DNA of 64,000 nt from Sandaracinaceae bacterium. GTDB taxonomy: Bacteria; Myxococcota_A; Polyangia; Polyangiales; Sandaracinaceae. Below, in pieces: positions 7,191-18,694 of the stretch. A program made the position numbers and the translations under genes. A model generated the notes under the pieces. It saw only the letters and a program-made list of their open reading frames with translations, was not told the origin of the DNA and searched no databases. The DNA is taken from positions 812,571 to 876,570 of the forward strand of contig JACKEC010000016.1 in NCBI GenBank assembly GCA_020633195.1, read 5' to 3'. Position 1 is the stretch's first letter; each line of letters starts with the position of its first letter.

Positions 7191-8135
7191 GTGCTGGCCC
7201 GCGTGCGTCGAACCCTGCGCGAGCGCGAGCTGCTCCGCCCCGGCGCCCGCGTCCTCGTCGCCGTCTCGGGCGGCCCGGACTCGGCCGCGCTGCTCGACGT
7301 GCTCCGCCGGCTCGACGAGCTCGCCCTCGATCTGCGCGCCGCCTCCGTCGACCACGGCCTCCGGCCCGGCTCCGCGGACGACGTCGCCACCGCGCGCGCG
7401 CTCGCCGAACGGCTCGGGGTCGAGTTCCACGCGCTCGCGGTCGAGGTGAAGGGGGAGGGCGCGTCGCTCCAGGCTCACGCGCGCGAGGCGCGGTACGCGG
7501 CGCTCCGAGGCCTCGCGGCCGAGCTCCGCGCGGACGCCATCGCGGTCGGTCACACCCTCGACGACCAGGCCGAGACGGTGCTGTCGCGGATGCTCCGCGG
7601 CGCGTCCCTCACCGGGCTGGCGGGGATCGAGCCGCGGCGCGCCGACGGGGTGATCCGGCCGCTGCTCGATTGTCGCCGCGAGGCCGTCCGCGCGCACGTG
7701 GCGCGCTTCGGGCTGCCGCACGTCACCGACCCGAGCAACCACGACGATCGCTTCGAGCGGGTCCGGCTGCGCGAGGTCGTGATCCCGACGCTCCTCGAGG
7801 AGGACCCCGCGGTGGTCGAGCACCTCGCGGGTCTCGCGGACGAGGCGCGTTCGATCCGGGCCTGGGTCGACCTCGAGGCGGGCCGGCTCCTCGAGGCGCG
7901 CGAGCGCCCGGAGGTCCTCCGCCTCGCGGGCCCCGAGCCGGTGCGGACACGCGCGATCGGCCGCTGGATCGAGGAAATCACGGGCGCGAGGGCGAAGCGC
8001 GCGCACCTCGTCGCCCTCGGGCGCGGCGACGAGACGCTGCTCGCCGGGGGGTGGGTCGCGCGGCCGTCCGGGGACCGAATCGTGGCCGCGCGGGAGGGCG
8101 ATCGCCCCACCCGGAGCCGGGCCGCGGAGGAATGA
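7191..8135 (+). CDS. tilS: tRNA(Ile)-lysidine synthase TilS
   Basis: A 314-residue N-type ATP pyrophosphatase starting at GTG 7191. The PP-loop SGGPDS (residues 26-31) binds ATP, and the TilS signature continues with VDHGLRPGS, GHTLDDQAETVLSRMLRG and IRPLLDCRR. TilS converts cytidine 34 of tRNA-Ile(CAU) to lysidine so that AUA is read as isoleucine. The C-terminal substrate domains are short, as in compact TilS proteins. It lies just upstream of ftsH, an arrangement also seen in Firmicutes (tilS-hpt-ftsH), but here hpt is absent. It is probably essential. Confidence 0.95.
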   Translation: MLARVRRTLRERELLRPGARVLVAVSGGPDSAALLDVLRRLDELALDLRAASVDHGLRPGSADDVATARALAERLGVEFHALAVEVKGEGASLQAHAREARYAALRGLAAELRADAIAVGHTLDDQAETVLSRMLRGASLTGLAGIEPRRADGVIRPLLDCRREAVRAHVARFGLPHVTDPSNHDDRFERVRLREVVIPTLLEEDPAVVEHLAGLADEARSIRAWVDLEAGRLLEARERPEVLRLAGPEPVRTRAIGRWIEEITGARAKRAHLVALGRGDETLLAGGWVARPSGDRIVAAREGDRPTRSRAAEE

Positions 8136-8210
8136 ACGAATGGGTCTGCGAGTACGACGAACGCCTGAGAGAATTTTAGGGGTTTTCGTTGGCTGCGCCG
8201 GGCCGCAGAG

Positions 8211-8239
8211 ATTGATGGAGTGCAATGACTGTGCTAGCT
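8211..8239 (+). promoter_or_regulatory. Candidate sigma-70 promoter for ftsH
   Basis: TTGATG (8211-8216) and TAGCTA (8234-8239) are spaced 17 bases apart in the 133-base tilS-ftsH gap. The predicted start site would be about 20 bases before the GTG of ftsH, leaving room for the AGAGAGG ribosome binding site at 8254-8260. The match is moderate, and transcription may also read through from tilS. Confidence 0.4.
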
Positions 8240-8268
8240 AGACGGTCGGCCCCAGAGAGGTCCTCTTC

Positions 8269-10200
<1,932 letters not shown>

Positions 10201-10204
10201 GCTC

Positions 10205-11107
10205 ATGAGGGGGGAGGCGCGCGCCGGAGGCGTGCCGACAACACGAGCGCCCGCGCGGGTCCACACGGCACCACGCGGGCGTCGTGCATGCGCCGTCTGG
10301 GGCGTGCTCAACGTCACCCCCGACTCGTTCAGCGACGGTGGGCGCTACCTCTCCGTCGACGACGCCGTGGCGCACGCCGAGCGCATGCTGCGCGAGGGCG
10401 CCGACACCATCGACGTGGGCGGCGAGAGCTCCCGTCCACCCGGTCGGACGTACGGAGAGGGCTTCGCCGAGGTCTCCGCGCGAGACGAGATCGCGCGCGT
10501 CGTCCCCGTCATCGAGCGGGTCCGCGCGGAGCTCGGGTGCGCGGTCAGCGTGGACACGGTGAAGGCCGAGGTCGCGGCGGCCGCCCTCGCCGCGGGCGCC
10601 AGCGTGGTCAACGAGGTCTCGGGCGCGCCGTCGGACGCGCTGCTCGACGCGGTCGCCGAGCACGGCGCGGGCCTCGTCCTGATGCACTCGCGCGATCGAG
10701 GTCGGGTCGACGCCAGCACCACCGCCTACGAGGACGTGGTCGAGGACGTCCGCCGAGAGCTGCTCCGCGAGGTCGAGCGGGCCGCCGCGCGCGGCGTGGC
10801 TCGGGACGCGATCTGGATCGACCCCGGGATCGGGTTCGCCAAGACCGCCGCCCAGTCGGCCCGGCTGCTCGGGCATCTGGACGCCTTCGTGCAGACCGGG
10901 TACCCGGTGTTGGTGGGCGCGTCTCGCAAGTCCTTCATCGCCGCCACGATGGCCGAAGCCGGGGCCGAGGCGCCGGGTCCCGACGCGCGGCTCGGCGGGA
11001 GCCTCGCCGCGGTGGTCGCCGCCGCGCTCGCGGGCTGCGCGGCCGTCCGGGTCCACGACGTGTACGAGTCGCTACAAGCGGCGCGGGTCGCGGAGGCGAT
11101 GCGCTGA
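10205..11107 (+). CDS. folP: Dihydropteroate synthase FolP
   Basis: A 300-residue TIM-barrel enzyme that condenses 6-hydroxymethyl-dihydropterin pyrophosphate with p-aminobenzoate in folate synthesis; it is the sulfonamide target. GVLNVTPDSFSDGG (residues 33-46) is the signature loop. Further family motifs are DVGGESSRP, SVDTVKAEVAAAALAAG, NEVSG, LMHSR, WIDPGIGFAKT, LVGASRKSFI and VRVHDV. The first 25 residues are a basic extension not needed for the fold, so an internal start is possible but no better ATG exists. It is coupled to cdaA by a TGATG overlap. Confidence 0.97.
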   Translation: MRGEARAGGVPTTRAPARVHTAPRGRRACAVWGVLNVTPDSFSDGGRYLSVDDAVAHAERMLREGADTIDVGGESSRPPGRTYGEGFAEVSARDEIARVVPVIERVRAELGCAVSVDTVKAEVAAAALAAGASVVNEVSGAPSDALLDAVAEHGAGLVLMHSRDRGRVDASTTAYEDVVEDVRRELLREVERAAARGVARDAIWIDPGIGFAKTAAQSARLLGHLDAFVQTGYPVLVGASRKSFIAATMAEAGAEAPGPDARLGGSLAAVVAAALAGCAAVRVHDVYESLQAARVAEAMR

Positions 11108-12048
11108 TGTGGCACGAGCTCGCCGTCTACGTGCAGCAGTTCGCGAACCGTGACGCGCTCCGCGTCGTCACGGACATCGTCGACATCCTGCTCGTCGCGT
11201 ACCTGCTCTACCGGATCCTGCTCCTGCTCCGCGGGACCCGCGCGATGCAGATGGGCATCGGCCTCGTGCTCGTGTTCCTCGTCTACAACTTCGCGCGGCG
11301 GCTCGGCCTCATCACGCTCTGGTCGATCCTCGACTCGCTGCTGACCTACGTGGTCCTGATCATCGTCGTCATCTTCCAGAACGACATCCGCCGCGCGCTC
11401 ATGCGGGTGGGCTCGCGGCGCTGGCTCAAGCGCGGTCAGAGCGCGCGCGAGTCGCAGGTGATCGAGGAGGTCGTGAAGGCCTCCGCGGCGCTCGCGCAGA
11501 AGCGCATCGGCGCGCTCATCGTGTTCGAGCGGGACGCGGCCCTCGACGAGTTCATCGAGGAGGGGACGAAGCTCGACGCGGCGGTGAGCAAGGAGCTCAT
11601 CTACAGCATCTTCGTCCCGAGCTACGAGAACCCGATGCACGACGGCGCGCTCGTGATCCGCGACGCGCGCATGTGGGAGGCGGGCGTGTTCCTGCCGCTC
11701 ACCGAGAGCACCAAGCTCGAGCGCACCCTCGGGACGCGCCACCGGGCGGCGATCGGCATCTCCGAGGAGACCGACGCGGTCGTCGTGGTGGTGAGCGAGG
11801 AGCGGGGGACGGTGAGCCTCTGCTACGGCGGCAACATCGTCCGCGACCTCGAGACCAACACCTTGCGCAAGACGCTCGTCGGCCTGTTCGAGACGCCCTC
11901 GTCCAAGAAGCCGACCACCACGCCCAAGGATCGCGCGCGCCGCGCCAAGGAGATCACGGGCAAGACCACGCCCTCGTCGCCCGGCGACGTGGCCGCCGCG
12001 GGCCCGACGTCCTCGAGCACCAACGTCGCCGAGGAGATCGCGCCGTGA
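11107..12048 (+). CDS. cdaA: Diadenylate cyclase CdaA (c-di-AMP synthase)
   Basis: A 313-residue membrane enzyme that makes cyclic di-AMP from two ATP. Three transmembrane helices cover about residues 22-41, 46-64 and 72-90. The DAC domain follows, with the catalytic DGA motif in NPMHDGALVI (179-181) and the ATP-binding RHR of GTRHRAAIGISEETDA (211-213). The last 45 residues are a Ser/Thr/Lys/Pro-rich tail, longer than in Firmicute CdaA. It overlaps folP by 1 base and cdaR by 4 bases (GTGA), so the three are made together. Its presence shows that this lineage is equipped for c-di-AMP signalling; no receptor was recognised in the window. Confidence 0.96.
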   Translation: MWHELAVYVQQFANRDALRVVTDIVDILLVAYLLYRILLLLRGTRAMQMGIGLVLVFLVYNFARRLGLITLWSILDSLLTYVVLIIVVIFQNDIRRALMRVGSRRWLKRGQSARESQVIEEVVKASAALAQKRIGALIVFERDAALDEFIEEGTKLDAAVSKELIYSIFVPSYENPMHDGALVIRDARMWEAGVFLPLTESTKLERTLGTRHRAAIGISEETDAVVVVVSEERGTVSLCYGGNIVRDLETNTLRKTLVGLFETPSSKKPTTTPKDRARRAKEITGKTTPSSPGDVAAAGPTSSSTNVAEEIAP

Positions 12049-12980
12049 CGGCGAAGCGCCCGACGCCGAGCTTCCTGCGGCGCGCCTTCACCGAGAACCT
12101 GGGCCTGAAGCTGATCGCGCTGGTCGGCTCGCTCGTCCTGTTCGTGATGCGCGGCACCTCGGACGACACGGGGATCGTCAGCGCGCGGGTCCACCCGCCG
12201 ACCCGCGCGGGGTACGTGCTCGTGAGCGACGTCCCCGAGCAGGTGCACGTCACGTTGTCGGGCTCGCGCGCCCTCGTGAACGCGGTGCGCTCCGAGACGC
12301 TCGAGGAGATCAACATCCCCGACGCGTTCTCCGAGCGCTTCTTCTACATCGAGGCCAACCAGTTCGACCTGCCCCCCGGGGTGACCGTGGATCGCGTGGA
12401 GCCGACGGCGATCCCGATCCAGTGGGTGCAGGAGGCGGAGAGCCGCTTCCGGATCGACGCCGTCGTCGAGGGCGTGGTGGCCGAGGGCTTCACCCGCGTG
12501 CGGACGACCGTGCAGCCCACGAGCGTGATGGTCCGCGGCGCGGCCGACGAGATCGGCGAGCTGTCTCGCGTCCGCACCCAGCCCGTCGACGTCGGCGGCC
12601 TCACCGCGGGCGCGCACGACTTCCGGGTCCCCCTGATGCCGCTGCCCGCGCACGTGAGCTACGTCGCGTCGCAGACGGTCACCGTGACGGTGGTGGTCGA
12701 GGCGGAGGAGGGGCACCGCGTGCTCGAGGACGTCGAGGTGTCGATCGTCGGCGGCAGCGACCTGGTCCTGCGGCCCTCGGCGGTGAACGTGACCCTGCGC
12801 GGCCCGCGCGCCCGGGTCGAGGAGCTGCACGAGCGCCGCGTGATCCCCTACGTCGACGCGAGCGGGCTCGACCCCTCGCTCGGCGCGCAGCCGCTGCCCG
12901 TCCGGCTGCGCCCGCTGCCCGAGGACATCTCGGTCAGCTCCGAGCCCGCCGAGCTCCTCGTGATGCCGCGCGAGGAGTAG
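12045..12980 (+). CDS. cdaR: YbbR-domain protein CdaR, regulator of CdaA
   Basis: A 311-residue protein starting at GTG 12045. A basic N-terminus (RRAFTENLGLKLIALVGSLVLFVM) gives one membrane anchor around residues 20-36, and the rest is extracytoplasmic. The anchor motif 'ENLGLKLIAL' is typical of YbbR proteins. The body contains about three YbbR repeats of roughly 85 residues with the pattern 'V.V.G....V..L..V.....DVSGL..G'. In Firmicutes, CdaR binds CdaA in the membrane and adjusts its activity; the same role is inferred here from the direct overlap with cdaA. In Firmicutes the next gene is glmM, but here the operon ends. Confidence 0.9.
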   Translation: MTAKRPTPSFLRRAFTENLGLKLIALVGSLVLFVMRGTSDDTGIVSARVHPPTRAGYVLVSDVPEQVHVTLSGSRALVNAVRSETLEEINIPDAFSERFFYIEANQFDLPPGVTVDRVEPTAIPIQWVQEAESRFRIDAVVEGVVAEGFTRVRTTVQPTSVMVRGAADEIGELSRVRTQPVDVGGLTAGAHDFRVPLMPLPAHVSYVASQTVTVTVVVEAEEGHRVLEDVEVSIVGGSDLVLRPSAVNVTLRGPRARVEELHERRVIPYVDASGLDPSLGAQPLPVRLRPLPEDISVSSEPAELLVMPREE

Positions 12981-12987
12981 GGCCGGC

Positions 12988-15900
12988 TCAGGCGTTCCGG
13001 CGCCGGCTGAGGAGCACGACGACAGGCATCGCGAAGAGGTTCAGCAGTGTCGAGCTGACCAGACCGCCGAGGATCACGACGGCCATCGGGTGCTCGATCT
13101 CGTGGCCGGCGTCGCTGCCCGCCACGACGAGCGGGACGAGCGCGAGCCCGGTCGAGAGCGCCGTCATGAGGATCGGGGACAGCCGCTCGCTCGCGCCTCG
13201 GAGGATCAGCGCGGGCCCGAAGGTCATGCCCTCCACCTCCTCGAGGTGGCGGTAGTGCGCGACGAGCAGGATGCCGTTGCGGGACGCGATGCCGAGCACG
13301 GTGACGAGCCCCACGAGGGTCCCGAGCGACACCACGCCGCCCGCCAGCGCGGTGACGAGCACGCCGCCGATCAGCGCGAGCGGGAGGCTCGTCATGACCA
13401 GCGCCGTCATCCGGAAGGAGCGGAAGTCGGCGAGCAAGATGAGGAACACGCCGAACAGGGAGAGCGCGCCCACCGAGAGCAGGGTTCGCTGCGCCTCCTC
13501 GCGGGCGCGGTACTCGCCGAGCGTCTCCGCGTGGTGGCCGGCGGGCAGCGCGTGCGCGGCGACGCGCTCCTCGATGCGCCGCGCGACCGCGCCGAGGTCC
13601 GCGCCCTCCTCGAGCGTGACGCTGATGTCGACCTTCCGGGACCCCGCCTGGTGCGCGATGGTGTTCGGCATTTCGGTGACGCGGACCCGCGCGACGTCGC
13701 CGAGCCGCACGCTCCGCGTGGCGTCGACGTCGATCAGGAGCTCGCGGAGCGCCGCGACGTCGTCCCGCACCGCCTCGGGGCTCCACACGACGACGTCGAC
13801 GGGCTGCTGGCCGCGGACGATCGTGCCGACGCGCTCACCCTGGACGAGCGTGGTCGCGCGCCGCCGGATCAGCCCTGGGTCGACCCCGAGGGCGGCGCAC
13901 CGATCGAGCCTCGCCACGATCTCGATCTGCGGCACGAGCACCTGCGCCGGTGGGCTCGCGTGGTCGACGCCCTCGACCGCGGCGAGCTCGCTCGCGAGAG
14001 AGACGCCGTGCGCCTCGAGGGCCTCGAGGTCCGGGCCGAAGAGGCGGACCACGATCGCGCCCGAGCCGCCGCTCAGGACCTCGCGCATGCGCTCCTGCAA
14101 GTATGTTTGCACGTCGCGATAGACGCCCGGGTAGCCGCCGACCACCGCCCGCACCTCGGCGAGGGTGGCGTCGAGGTCGGCGTCCGGGTCGACGCTGATC
14201 CACAGCTCGGCGAAGTTGGGGCCGACCACCTCGTCGGCGACCTCGGCGCGCCCGATGTGGGCCCCGAAGCTCCGCACGCCCTCGACCGTGAGCAGCTCCG
14301 CGCGGGCGAGGTCGGCGGTCCGGGCCATCGCCGACAGGGACGTGCCGGGCCGGCCGATCCAGTGCATCAGGAAGTCGTTCTCGGCGAAGTGGGGCAGGAA
14401 CTCCTCCTCGAGCGTGCCGAGCGCGCCGACCGACGCGAGGACGGCGAGGGCGCTCGAGGCGATCACGAGGCGCGGCCGCCGCAGGGTCGCGCTCAGGAGC
14501 TTCTCGTAGGCGCCGCGGAGCCGGTGGGCGAGCGGCGGCTCCCGGCGCTCGCCGAGGTGGCCGGGCAGCAGGAGCAGCGCGAGCACGGGCGTGAGCGTCA
14601 GCGCGACGGCCATCGACGCGAGCACCGCGAGCCCGTAGCCGAGCGCGAGCGGCCGGAAGAACTCGCCCGCGACGCCGGGGAGGAAGAGCACGGGGACGAA
14701 CACGAGGGTCACGATCAGGGTCGCGTAGACGACCGCGCTCCGGACCTCGAGGGACGCGTCGAGCACGATCCGGAGGGTCTGCGCGAAGGTCCGATCGGGG
14801 GGCGCCTCCCGCAGGCGACGGTGGATGTTCTCCACGTCGATGATCGCGTCGTCCACCACCTCGCCGAGCGCGATGATGAGGCCCGCGATCACCATCGTGT
14901 CGAGGGAGAAGCCCGCGAGGGTGAGGATCGAGGCGGCGGCGAGCAGCGAGATGGGGATCGCGACCACGCTGATGACGGCCGTGCGCCAGTCCCAGAGGAA
15001 GACGAGCAGGACCAGGATCACGAGCGCGGTCCCGATCGCCATCGCCTCGCCGAGGTTCGACAGGGCGCGCTCGATGAACCCGGCGGGGCGAAAGACCGTC
15101 GGGTCGACCTCGACTCCGGGGAGCGCGGGCGCGAGCTGGGCGAGCGCCTCCTCGACGCCGTGGGTGACCTCGAGGGTGTTCGCCCCGGGCTGCTTCTCGA
15201 CGATGAGGAGGAGGCCGGCGCCGTGCGTCACGACGGCCTCGCCGATCGGCGGCGGGTGGTCCTCGACCACGCGGGCGACGTCGCCGAGGGTGAGGGAGCG
15301 GTCGGCGCGGACCCCCACGGGGACGCGCGCGAGCTCCTCGGGCGTCGACACGAGGCTCCGGTGCAGCACGGGCAGGCGCTGGTTGGGGCCGTCGACGAAG
15401 CCGCCGGGGAGCGGGGTCACGGCCTGCCGGCTCGCGAGCACGACCTCGTCGAGGGTGAGCCCGTACGCCTGCGTACGGACGGGATCGACCTGGACCTGGA
15501 GCTGTCGGTTGCGCTCGCCCCAGATGGCCACGTTCGCGACGCCGGGGACGGACATCAGGCGAGGACGCACCACCCAGCGGACGAGATCGGTGAGCTCCAT
15601 CTGGGACCGCGTCTCGGACCACACCGCGACCTTCAGCACGCGCGAGGTGGAGGACAGCGGTGACAAGAGGACGGGCGGGCTCGCGAGCGCGGGCAGGCGG
15701 GCGCGCGCGACCCGCTCGCCGACGAGCGCGCGCGTCTCCATGAGGTCGGCGCCGCGGTCCAGGACCAGCACGACCGAGGAGAGGCCGAGCACCGATCGCG
15801 AGCGCATCTCGGTCATCCCCGGGGTCCCCGCGAGCACGGCCTCGAGCGGGGTCGTGACGAGCGACTCGACCTCCTCGCTCGAGAGGCCCGGCGCCTCTGT

Positions 15901-16047
15901 CTGGATCTCGACGCGCGGCGGCGCGAACTCGGGGAAGGCGTCGAAGGAGGCGTCGCGCGTGAGGACCGCGCCGACGGCGACGAGCACCAGCGCGAGGCCC
16001 ATCACGACGAAGCGCTGCTGGAGGCAGAGGTGGACGAGCGCGCGCAT
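12988..16047 (-). CDS. Heavy-metal RND efflux pump, CzcA/CusA family
   Basis: A 1019-residue inner-membrane proton antiporter. The ATG at 16047 overlaps the adaptor stop by one base, and the open frame upstream is not needed. An N-terminal helix leads into DASFDAFPEFAPPRVEI, the HME-RND signature. TM4 around residues 395-407 has the acidic pattern VVDDAIIDVENIHRR, matching the proton-relay Asp/Asp/Glu of CzcA/CusA. The family exports divalent (CzcA) or monovalent (CusA) metal ions; I see no clear CusA methionine ladder, so the metal is unassigned. It is the last gene of a czcC-czcB-czcA-ordered operon and converges on cdaR with only 7 bases between. Confidence 0.93.
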   Translation of the reverse strand: MRALVHLCLQQRFVVMGLALVLVAVGAVLTRDASFDAFPEFAPPRVEIQTEAPGLSSEEVESLVTTPLEAVLAGTPGMTEMRSRSVLGLSSVVLVLDRGADLMETRALVGERVARARLPALASPPVLLSPLSSTSRVLKVAVWSETRSQMELTDLVRWVVRPRLMSVPGVANVAIWGERNRQLQVQVDPVRTQAYGLTLDEVVLASRQAVTPLPGGFVDGPNQRLPVLHRSLVSTPEELARVPVGVRADRSLTLGDVARVVEDHPPPIGEAVVTHGAGLLLIVEKQPGANTLEVTHGVEEALAQLAPALPGVEVDPTVFRPAGFIERALSNLGEAMAIGTALVILVLLVFLWDWRTAVISVVAIPISLLAAASILTLAGFSLDTMVIAGLIIALGEVVDDAIIDVENIHRRLREAPPDRTFAQTLRIVLDASLEVRSAVVYATLIVTLVFVPVLFLPGVAGEFFRPLALGYGLAVLASMAVALTLTPVLALLLLPGHLGERREPPLAHRLRGAYEKLLSATLRRPRLVIASSALAVLASVGALGTLEEEFLPHFAENDFLMHWIGRPGTSLSAMARTADLARAELLTVEGVRSFGAHIGRAEVADEVVGPNFAELWISVDPDADLDATLAEVRAVVGGYPGVYRDVQTYLQERMREVLSGGSGAIVVRLFGPDLEALEAHGVSLASELAAVEGVDHASPPAQVLVPQIEIVARLDRCAALGVDPGLIRRRATTLVQGERVGTIVRGQQPVDVVVWSPEAVRDDVAALRELLIDVDATRSVRLGDVARVRVTEMPNTIAHQAGSRKVDISVTLEEGADLGAVARRIEERVAAHALPAGHHAETLGEYRAREEAQRTLLSVGALSLFGVFLILLADFRSFRMTALVMTSLPLALIGGVLVTALAGGVVSLGTLVGLVTVLGIASRNGILLVAHYRHLEEVEGMTFGPALILRGASERLSPILMTALSTGLALVPLVVAGSDAGHEIEHPMAVVILGGLVSSTLLNLFAMPVVVLLSRRRNA

Positions 16048-17207
16048 CAGTGCCCCGGCTCGAACTCGGCCCCGAACACCTCGGCGGCGCCGACGGAGAC
16101 GACGCACGTGTCGACGGGGGGGCCGCGCTCGAAGATCGCGAGCTCGCCGTGTCGGCGCGCGACGTCCACGCGCGCGCGGCGGAAGCTGCGCTCACCCTCG
16201 CACGTGTAGACCCAGGCCGAGCCCGCCGTGTCGTAGACGACCGCGCCGAGCGGCACCCCCCGCGCGTCCTCTTCGGACCGCAGGGGGAGCGAGACGAGCA
16301 CCCGCTCCCCGGGCTGGAACGCGGCCGAGGAAGCGTCGAGCGCGTAGTAGCGATCGACGGTCCCGGCGAGGGGCGCCGCGGTCGGCGGCCCGGCGACGAC
16401 GCGCCCCCGGCTCGGCGCGACCTCGCTCGTCGCGTCGAGCGAGACGACGTCGGCGTCCCGCTCTCCATCCACGCGGTGGACGTCCCCCGAGCCGACGGGG
16501 ACGCGGACCCAGAGGTTGGCGACGGCGACGATCTCGAGCAGCGGCGCGCTCGCCGCGACCGCTTGGCCGGTCCCGACGGACACCGCGCGGACGATTCCGT
16601 CGACGGGGCTGCCGACCGTCATCGAGACGTCGGAGAGGAGGGGCGCCGATCGCATCGCGCGGGCGCGCGCCTGCGCCACGTCGACGTCGGCGCGCGCGGT
16701 GTCTCGCGCGGCCGTCGCCTCTTCGATCGCGCGCCGGCTCCCCGCTCGCTCGGCCGCGAGCGCCTCGGTTCGCGTGAGCCTCGCCTCGGCGGCGGCGAGC
16801 GTCGCCCGCGCGACCTCGACCTCCCGGCTCGCCCGCGCTCGGGTGTCCCGGTCGACGGGCGCGAGGGGGACGAGGCGCAGCAGCTCCTGCCCCTCGTGCA
16901 CCGCCGCGCCGGGGGTGATGTCGGCGGCCGCGCGCACGACCCCGGCGACGGGGGCCGACACCGTCAGCACGCGGCCGGGCGGGATGATCACCTCTCCGCC
17001 GACCCGGCGCACCGCGGGCACCGCCACGCGGCTGACCGTGCCCGTCTCGAGCGCGAGCCGCTCGACGGCCCGCTCCGTCAAGTGCACGACGGGGAGGTCG
17101 GACTCCGGGATCGGGCTCTCCACCGAGGCCGGGGCCTCTTCGTGGCTCCCCTCGGGGGGCGCCCCGCAGGCCGTGACGAGCGCGAGCGCGAGGAGACCCT
17201 CTCTCAT
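16047..17207 (-). CDS. RND periplasmic adaptor (membrane fusion protein, CzcB type), lipoprotein
   Basis: A 386-residue adaptor starting MREGLLALALVTACG, a short signal peptide with the lipobox VTAC. After a beta-barrel/lipoyl half (VIIPPGRVLTVSAPVAGVV) comes an alpha-hairpin (residues about 120-180, ASREVEVARATLAAAEARL). The second lipoyl half (VGSPVDGIVRAVSVGTGQAV) and beta-barrel domains follow, ending with FGAEFEPGH. It bridges the inner-membrane pump and the outer-membrane channel. Four-base overlap (ATGA) with the outer membrane gene and one-base overlap with the pump gene show strict coupling. There is no His-rich metal-binding N-terminus as in classical CzcB. Confidence 0.9.
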   Translation of the reverse strand: MREGLLALALVTACGAPPEGSHEEAPASVESPIPESDLPVVHLTERAVERLALETGTVSRVAVPAVRRVGGEVIIPPGRVLTVSAPVAGVVRAAADITPGAAVHEGQELLRLVPLAPVDRDTRARASREVEVARATLAAAEARLTRTEALAAERAGSRRAIEEATAARDTARADVDVAQARARAMRSAPLLSDVSMTVGSPVDGIVRAVSVGTGQAVAASAPLLEIVAVANLWVRVPVGSGDVHRVDGERDADVVSLDATSEVAPSRGRVVAGPPTAAPLAGTVDRYYALDASSAAFQPGERVLVSLPLRSEEDARGVPLGAVVYDTAGSAWVYTCEGERSFRRARVDVARRHGELAIFERGPPVDTCVVSVGAAEVFGAEFEPGH

Positions 17208-18550
17208 CGATCCTCCGTTCCGTCGCCGATCTCGAGGCGCGCGCCCACCGCGCGCTCGAGCTGCGCGTGGGCGCGACGCACGTCGGCCTCGAGCTCCGCG
17301 AGCCGCAGCCGGGCCGCGCCGAGCCGCCCCGACGCGTCGAGCACGACGAGGTAGGAGTCGTCCCCAAGCTCGTAGCGCTGGGTGGCCGCCGCGAGCGTGG
17401 CCTCGAGCGGAGGGACGATGTCGCGCTCGTAGCGCTCGTACGAGACGAGCGACTGCTCGAGCTGCGCGCGCGCGGTGACGACCTCGAGCCCGACCTGCTG
17501 GCGCACCGCGTCCACGCGGTGGGCGGCGCGCTCGATCGCCGCCGCCGCGCGTCCGACCCCGCCCTGGTTCTGGTTGAAGATCGGCAGGTCCACGACGCCG
17601 CCGACGCGCACGCCCCCGGCGGTGGCGTTCCACTGCGCGTCCGCCTGGACCGAGAGGGACACGATGCGTGAGCGCTCCCACCCCGCGCGAGCGGCGGCGC
17701 CCTCGAGCTCGAGCTCGGCGGCGCGCAGGTCCGGGCGCGCGGCGCGCGCGAGCGGCAAGAGATCCGCGAGCGGCGGGGCGCGGTCCGGCAGCGCCCGCTC
17801 CGTCACGACCGTGAGCGGCGCGCCGGGCTCGCCCCCGACGACCGCCTGGAGCCTCGCCGTCGTCACCTCGAGCTCCCGGGCCGCGACGGCCGCGGCGTCG
17901 GCCGCGATGAAGGCCTGCGCGCGCACCGCGAGGGCGTCCGCCGGGTTCACGTCGCCCGACGCGGAGCGCGCCTCGGCCAGCGCGCCGAGGTTGTCGGCGA
18001 TGGCCGCGAGCTCCGCGAGCAACGTGACTCGCGCCTCCGCGAGGGCGCGGTCGACGTGCGCGAGCCGGGCGTCGCGGGCCAGGTCGAGCCCGCTCTGCAC
18101 GAGGGACTCGGCGACGCTCTCGAGCGCGCGGCCCGCCGCCTCGGTGCGCTGCGGGAGCTGGAACAGGCTCATGATCGGCGCGATGAAGCTGGCCGCGGCG
18201 TTGATGACCCCGAGCGGTCCGAGCGCCGAGATGCGCGGGTTGTCGATCCGGGCCGCCTCGTCGAAGTCCGCGGTCGCCGCGCGGAGCCTCGCCATGTCCG
18301 CGGCGAACGTCGGGCTGTTCCACAGCGCGAGGGCGACGACCTCGTCCTCGTCGAGCCCGTCCTCGAGGCTGACTCCGTCGGGGAGGTCGCCTTCGTCGCC
18401 CCCCGAGGTCCGGATCGCGTGCCCCGTGCGCCGCGTGAGCTCGTCGGCGACCCAGCCCCGATCGCGGCTCGGGGTCGCGCAGCCGAGCCACAGGACGGCG
18501 AAGGTGAGGGCACCCGCGCGGGGGCCGAGTCGTCGAAGGGCGAGGTCCAT
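17204..18550 (-). CDS. Outer membrane efflux channel, TolC/CzcC type, lipoprotein
   Basis: A 448-residue outer membrane factor. The ATG at 18550 gives a signal peptide ending AVLWLGC (lipobox); the frame remains open further upstream through a repeat region and should not be extended. The body is the typical long alternation of Ala/Arg/Glu-rich helices with SPTFAADMARLRAA and PRISALGPLGVINAA in the first half and DLPIFNQNQGGVGRA in the second, the usual OEP duplication. It is the first gene of the efflux operon. The preceding 320 bases hold a repeat element, and the kinase gene lies beyond. Confidence 0.9.
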   Translation of the reverse strand: MDLALRRLGPRAGALTFAVLWLGCATPSRDRGWVADELTRRTGHAIRTSGGDEGDLPDGVSLEDGLDEDEVVALALWNSPTFAADMARLRAATADFDEAARIDNPRISALGPLGVINAAASFIAPIMSLFQLPQRTEAAGRALESVAESLVQSGLDLARDARLAHVDRALAEARVTLLAELAAIADNLGALAEARSASGDVNPADALAVRAQAFIAADAAAVAARELEVTTARLQAVVGGEPGAPLTVVTERALPDRAPPLADLLPLARAARPDLRAAELELEGAAARAGWERSRIVSLSVQADAQWNATAGGVRVGGVVDLPIFNQNQGGVGRAAAAIERAAHRVDAVRQQVGLEVVTARAQLEQSLVSYERYERDIVPPLEATLAAATQRYELGDDSYLVVLDASGRLGAARLRLAELEADVRRAHAQLERAVGARLEIGDGTEDR

Positions 18551-18616
18551 CGGCGGCGACTGGAGCGTGCCTCGCCGACCCAAACGGGACCTGAACGACC
18601 CCCCTACGTCTGCTCC

Positions 18617-18643
18617 AATCAGGCTGCTGAAGGCAGCCTGATT
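18617..18643. repeat. Hairpin with CAGGCTGC core
   Basis: Exact 11-base arms (AATCAGGCTGC and its complement) enclose the loop TGAAG. The stem core is shared with the palindromes at 147-170 and 18827-18873. It lies 67 bases upstream of the efflux operon start codon. Confidence 0.65.
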
Positions 18644-18694
18644 CCGTGCCGCGCGCGAAGCGCGCATGCCCGTGCCCGTGCCCGTGCCCGAACC

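Noticed and set aside
5850..8225. Reading the MopE lipoprotein as a 791-residue protein starting at 8225.
   Set aside because: The extra N-terminus is antisense to tilS and would destroy the signal peptide; GTG 7151 fits better.
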